In this document: in pieces, positions 51,583 to 51,633 of the stretch | Numbering within the stretch: position 1 is the stretch's first letter | Layout: every line of letters starts with the position of its first letter | Origin: Rhodoplanes sp. | Lineage (GTDB): Bacteria > Pseudomonadota > Alphaproteobacteria > Rhizobiales > Xanthobacteraceae | Direction: 5' to 3' | DNA length: 51,633 nucleotides | NCBI RefSeq assembly: GCF_013377085.1 | Contig: NZ_JACAAX010000048.1 | Coordinates: 1-51,633, forward strand | Made by a program: the position numbers and the translations under genes | The notes under the pieces: generated by a model | Told to the model about the DNA's origin: nothing | What the model saw: the letters and a program-made list of their open reading frames with translations, nothing else | Database searches by the model: none

Positions 51583-51633
51583 TACGGTTTCCGGGTGATT
51601 GACTCGGAGGATTCCGAGACTGTTGCGAAGCAG
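51582..51633. repeat. Compound palindromic repeat element, copy 2 (cut by window end)
   Basis: Bases 51582-51607 match 20 of 26 positions of the left arm at 4531-4556 and are followed by the same TCCGAGAC. CTCGGA/TCCGAG forms a stem with a four-base loop where copy 1 has a perfect 12-base palindrome. As in copy 1 it begins with the last base of a TGA stop codon. Confidence 0.7.

Noticed and set aside
1-51633. tRNA, rRNA or riboswitch genes
   Set aside because: I looked for T-loop/anticodon patterns and conserved aptamer cores by eye and found none. A covariance-model scan would be needed to exclude small RNAs.

Overview
The window is GC-rich DNA from an alphaproteobacterium of the order Hyphomicrobiales (Rhizobiales), probably near Bradyrhizobiaceae/Xanthobacteraceae (Rhodopseudomonas- or Rhodoplanes-like). 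The basis is the long-chain lipid A cluster headed by an AcpXL-type carrier protein, a DUF3551-type small secreted protein, the Arg/Pro-rich RNase E tail, and several rhizobial-style palindromic intergenic repeats. Genus is not claimed. No rRNA, tRNA, CRISPR, transposase or phage gene was seen.

Layout. 1-798 is the 3' end of rne. 799-10398 looks like an accessory stretch: a secreted type I pullulanase, two small secreted proteins, a large palindromic repeat, a tandem-ABM-domain secreted protein, an alpha/beta hydrolase, and a hybrid histidine kinase preceded by an unusually AT-rich region. 10399-13985 is a probable core block: a class I aminotransferase divergent from a BepA-like M48-TPR metalloprotease that is coupled to a DsbA/ScsC-like thiol oxidoreductase.

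14152-31950 is a surface-polysaccharide region. UDP-glucose dehydrogenase (ugd) and a GGDEF diguanylate cyclase are divergent. They are followed by a tightly overlapping operon: glycosyltransferase, Wzc-like tyrosine autokinase, glycosyltransferase, Wzy-like polymerase, MurJ/Wzx-like flippase, polysaccharide deacetylase and glycosyltransferase. Next comes an antisense PslG-like secreted glycoside hydrolase, then a glycosyltransferase and a VanZ-like protein, and two opposite-strand glycan-related genes. No priming glycosyltransferase or outer-membrane Wza is visible, so the pathway must be completed elsewhere. 32143-34832 holds a small membrane protein, a carboxymuconolactone decarboxylase-family protein, a stand-alone EAL protein with an altered active site, and a PCuAC-fold protein lacking the usual copper ligands.

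35762-41941 is the cluster for making and attaching very long chain hydroxy fatty acids to lipid A: acpXL, a FabZ-like dehydratase, two ketosynthases (one lacking the catalytic Cys and one His), an SDR reductase, an MDR dehydrogenase and an LpxXL-like acyltransferase. A good promoter match and a 5' UTR hairpin precede acpXL, and a palindromic repeat sits between the two ketosynthase genes. 42105-51582 holds a secreted Cys-containing protein, a PotF-like periplasmic binding protein, a DUF3551-like protein, a rhodanese, two tandem Kup potassium transporters, the MotA/MotB stator pair and a glutathione S-transferase. The window ends in a second copy of the repeat that follows the small gene at 4235.

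The main themes are envelope polysaccharide export, lipid A remodelling, envelope quality control and c-di-GMP/two-component signalling. The best leads are the polysaccharide locus with its internal antisense hydrolase, the KS/CLF-like ketosynthase pair, the degenerate EAL and PCuAC proteins, and the repeat family that starts exactly at gene stop codons.
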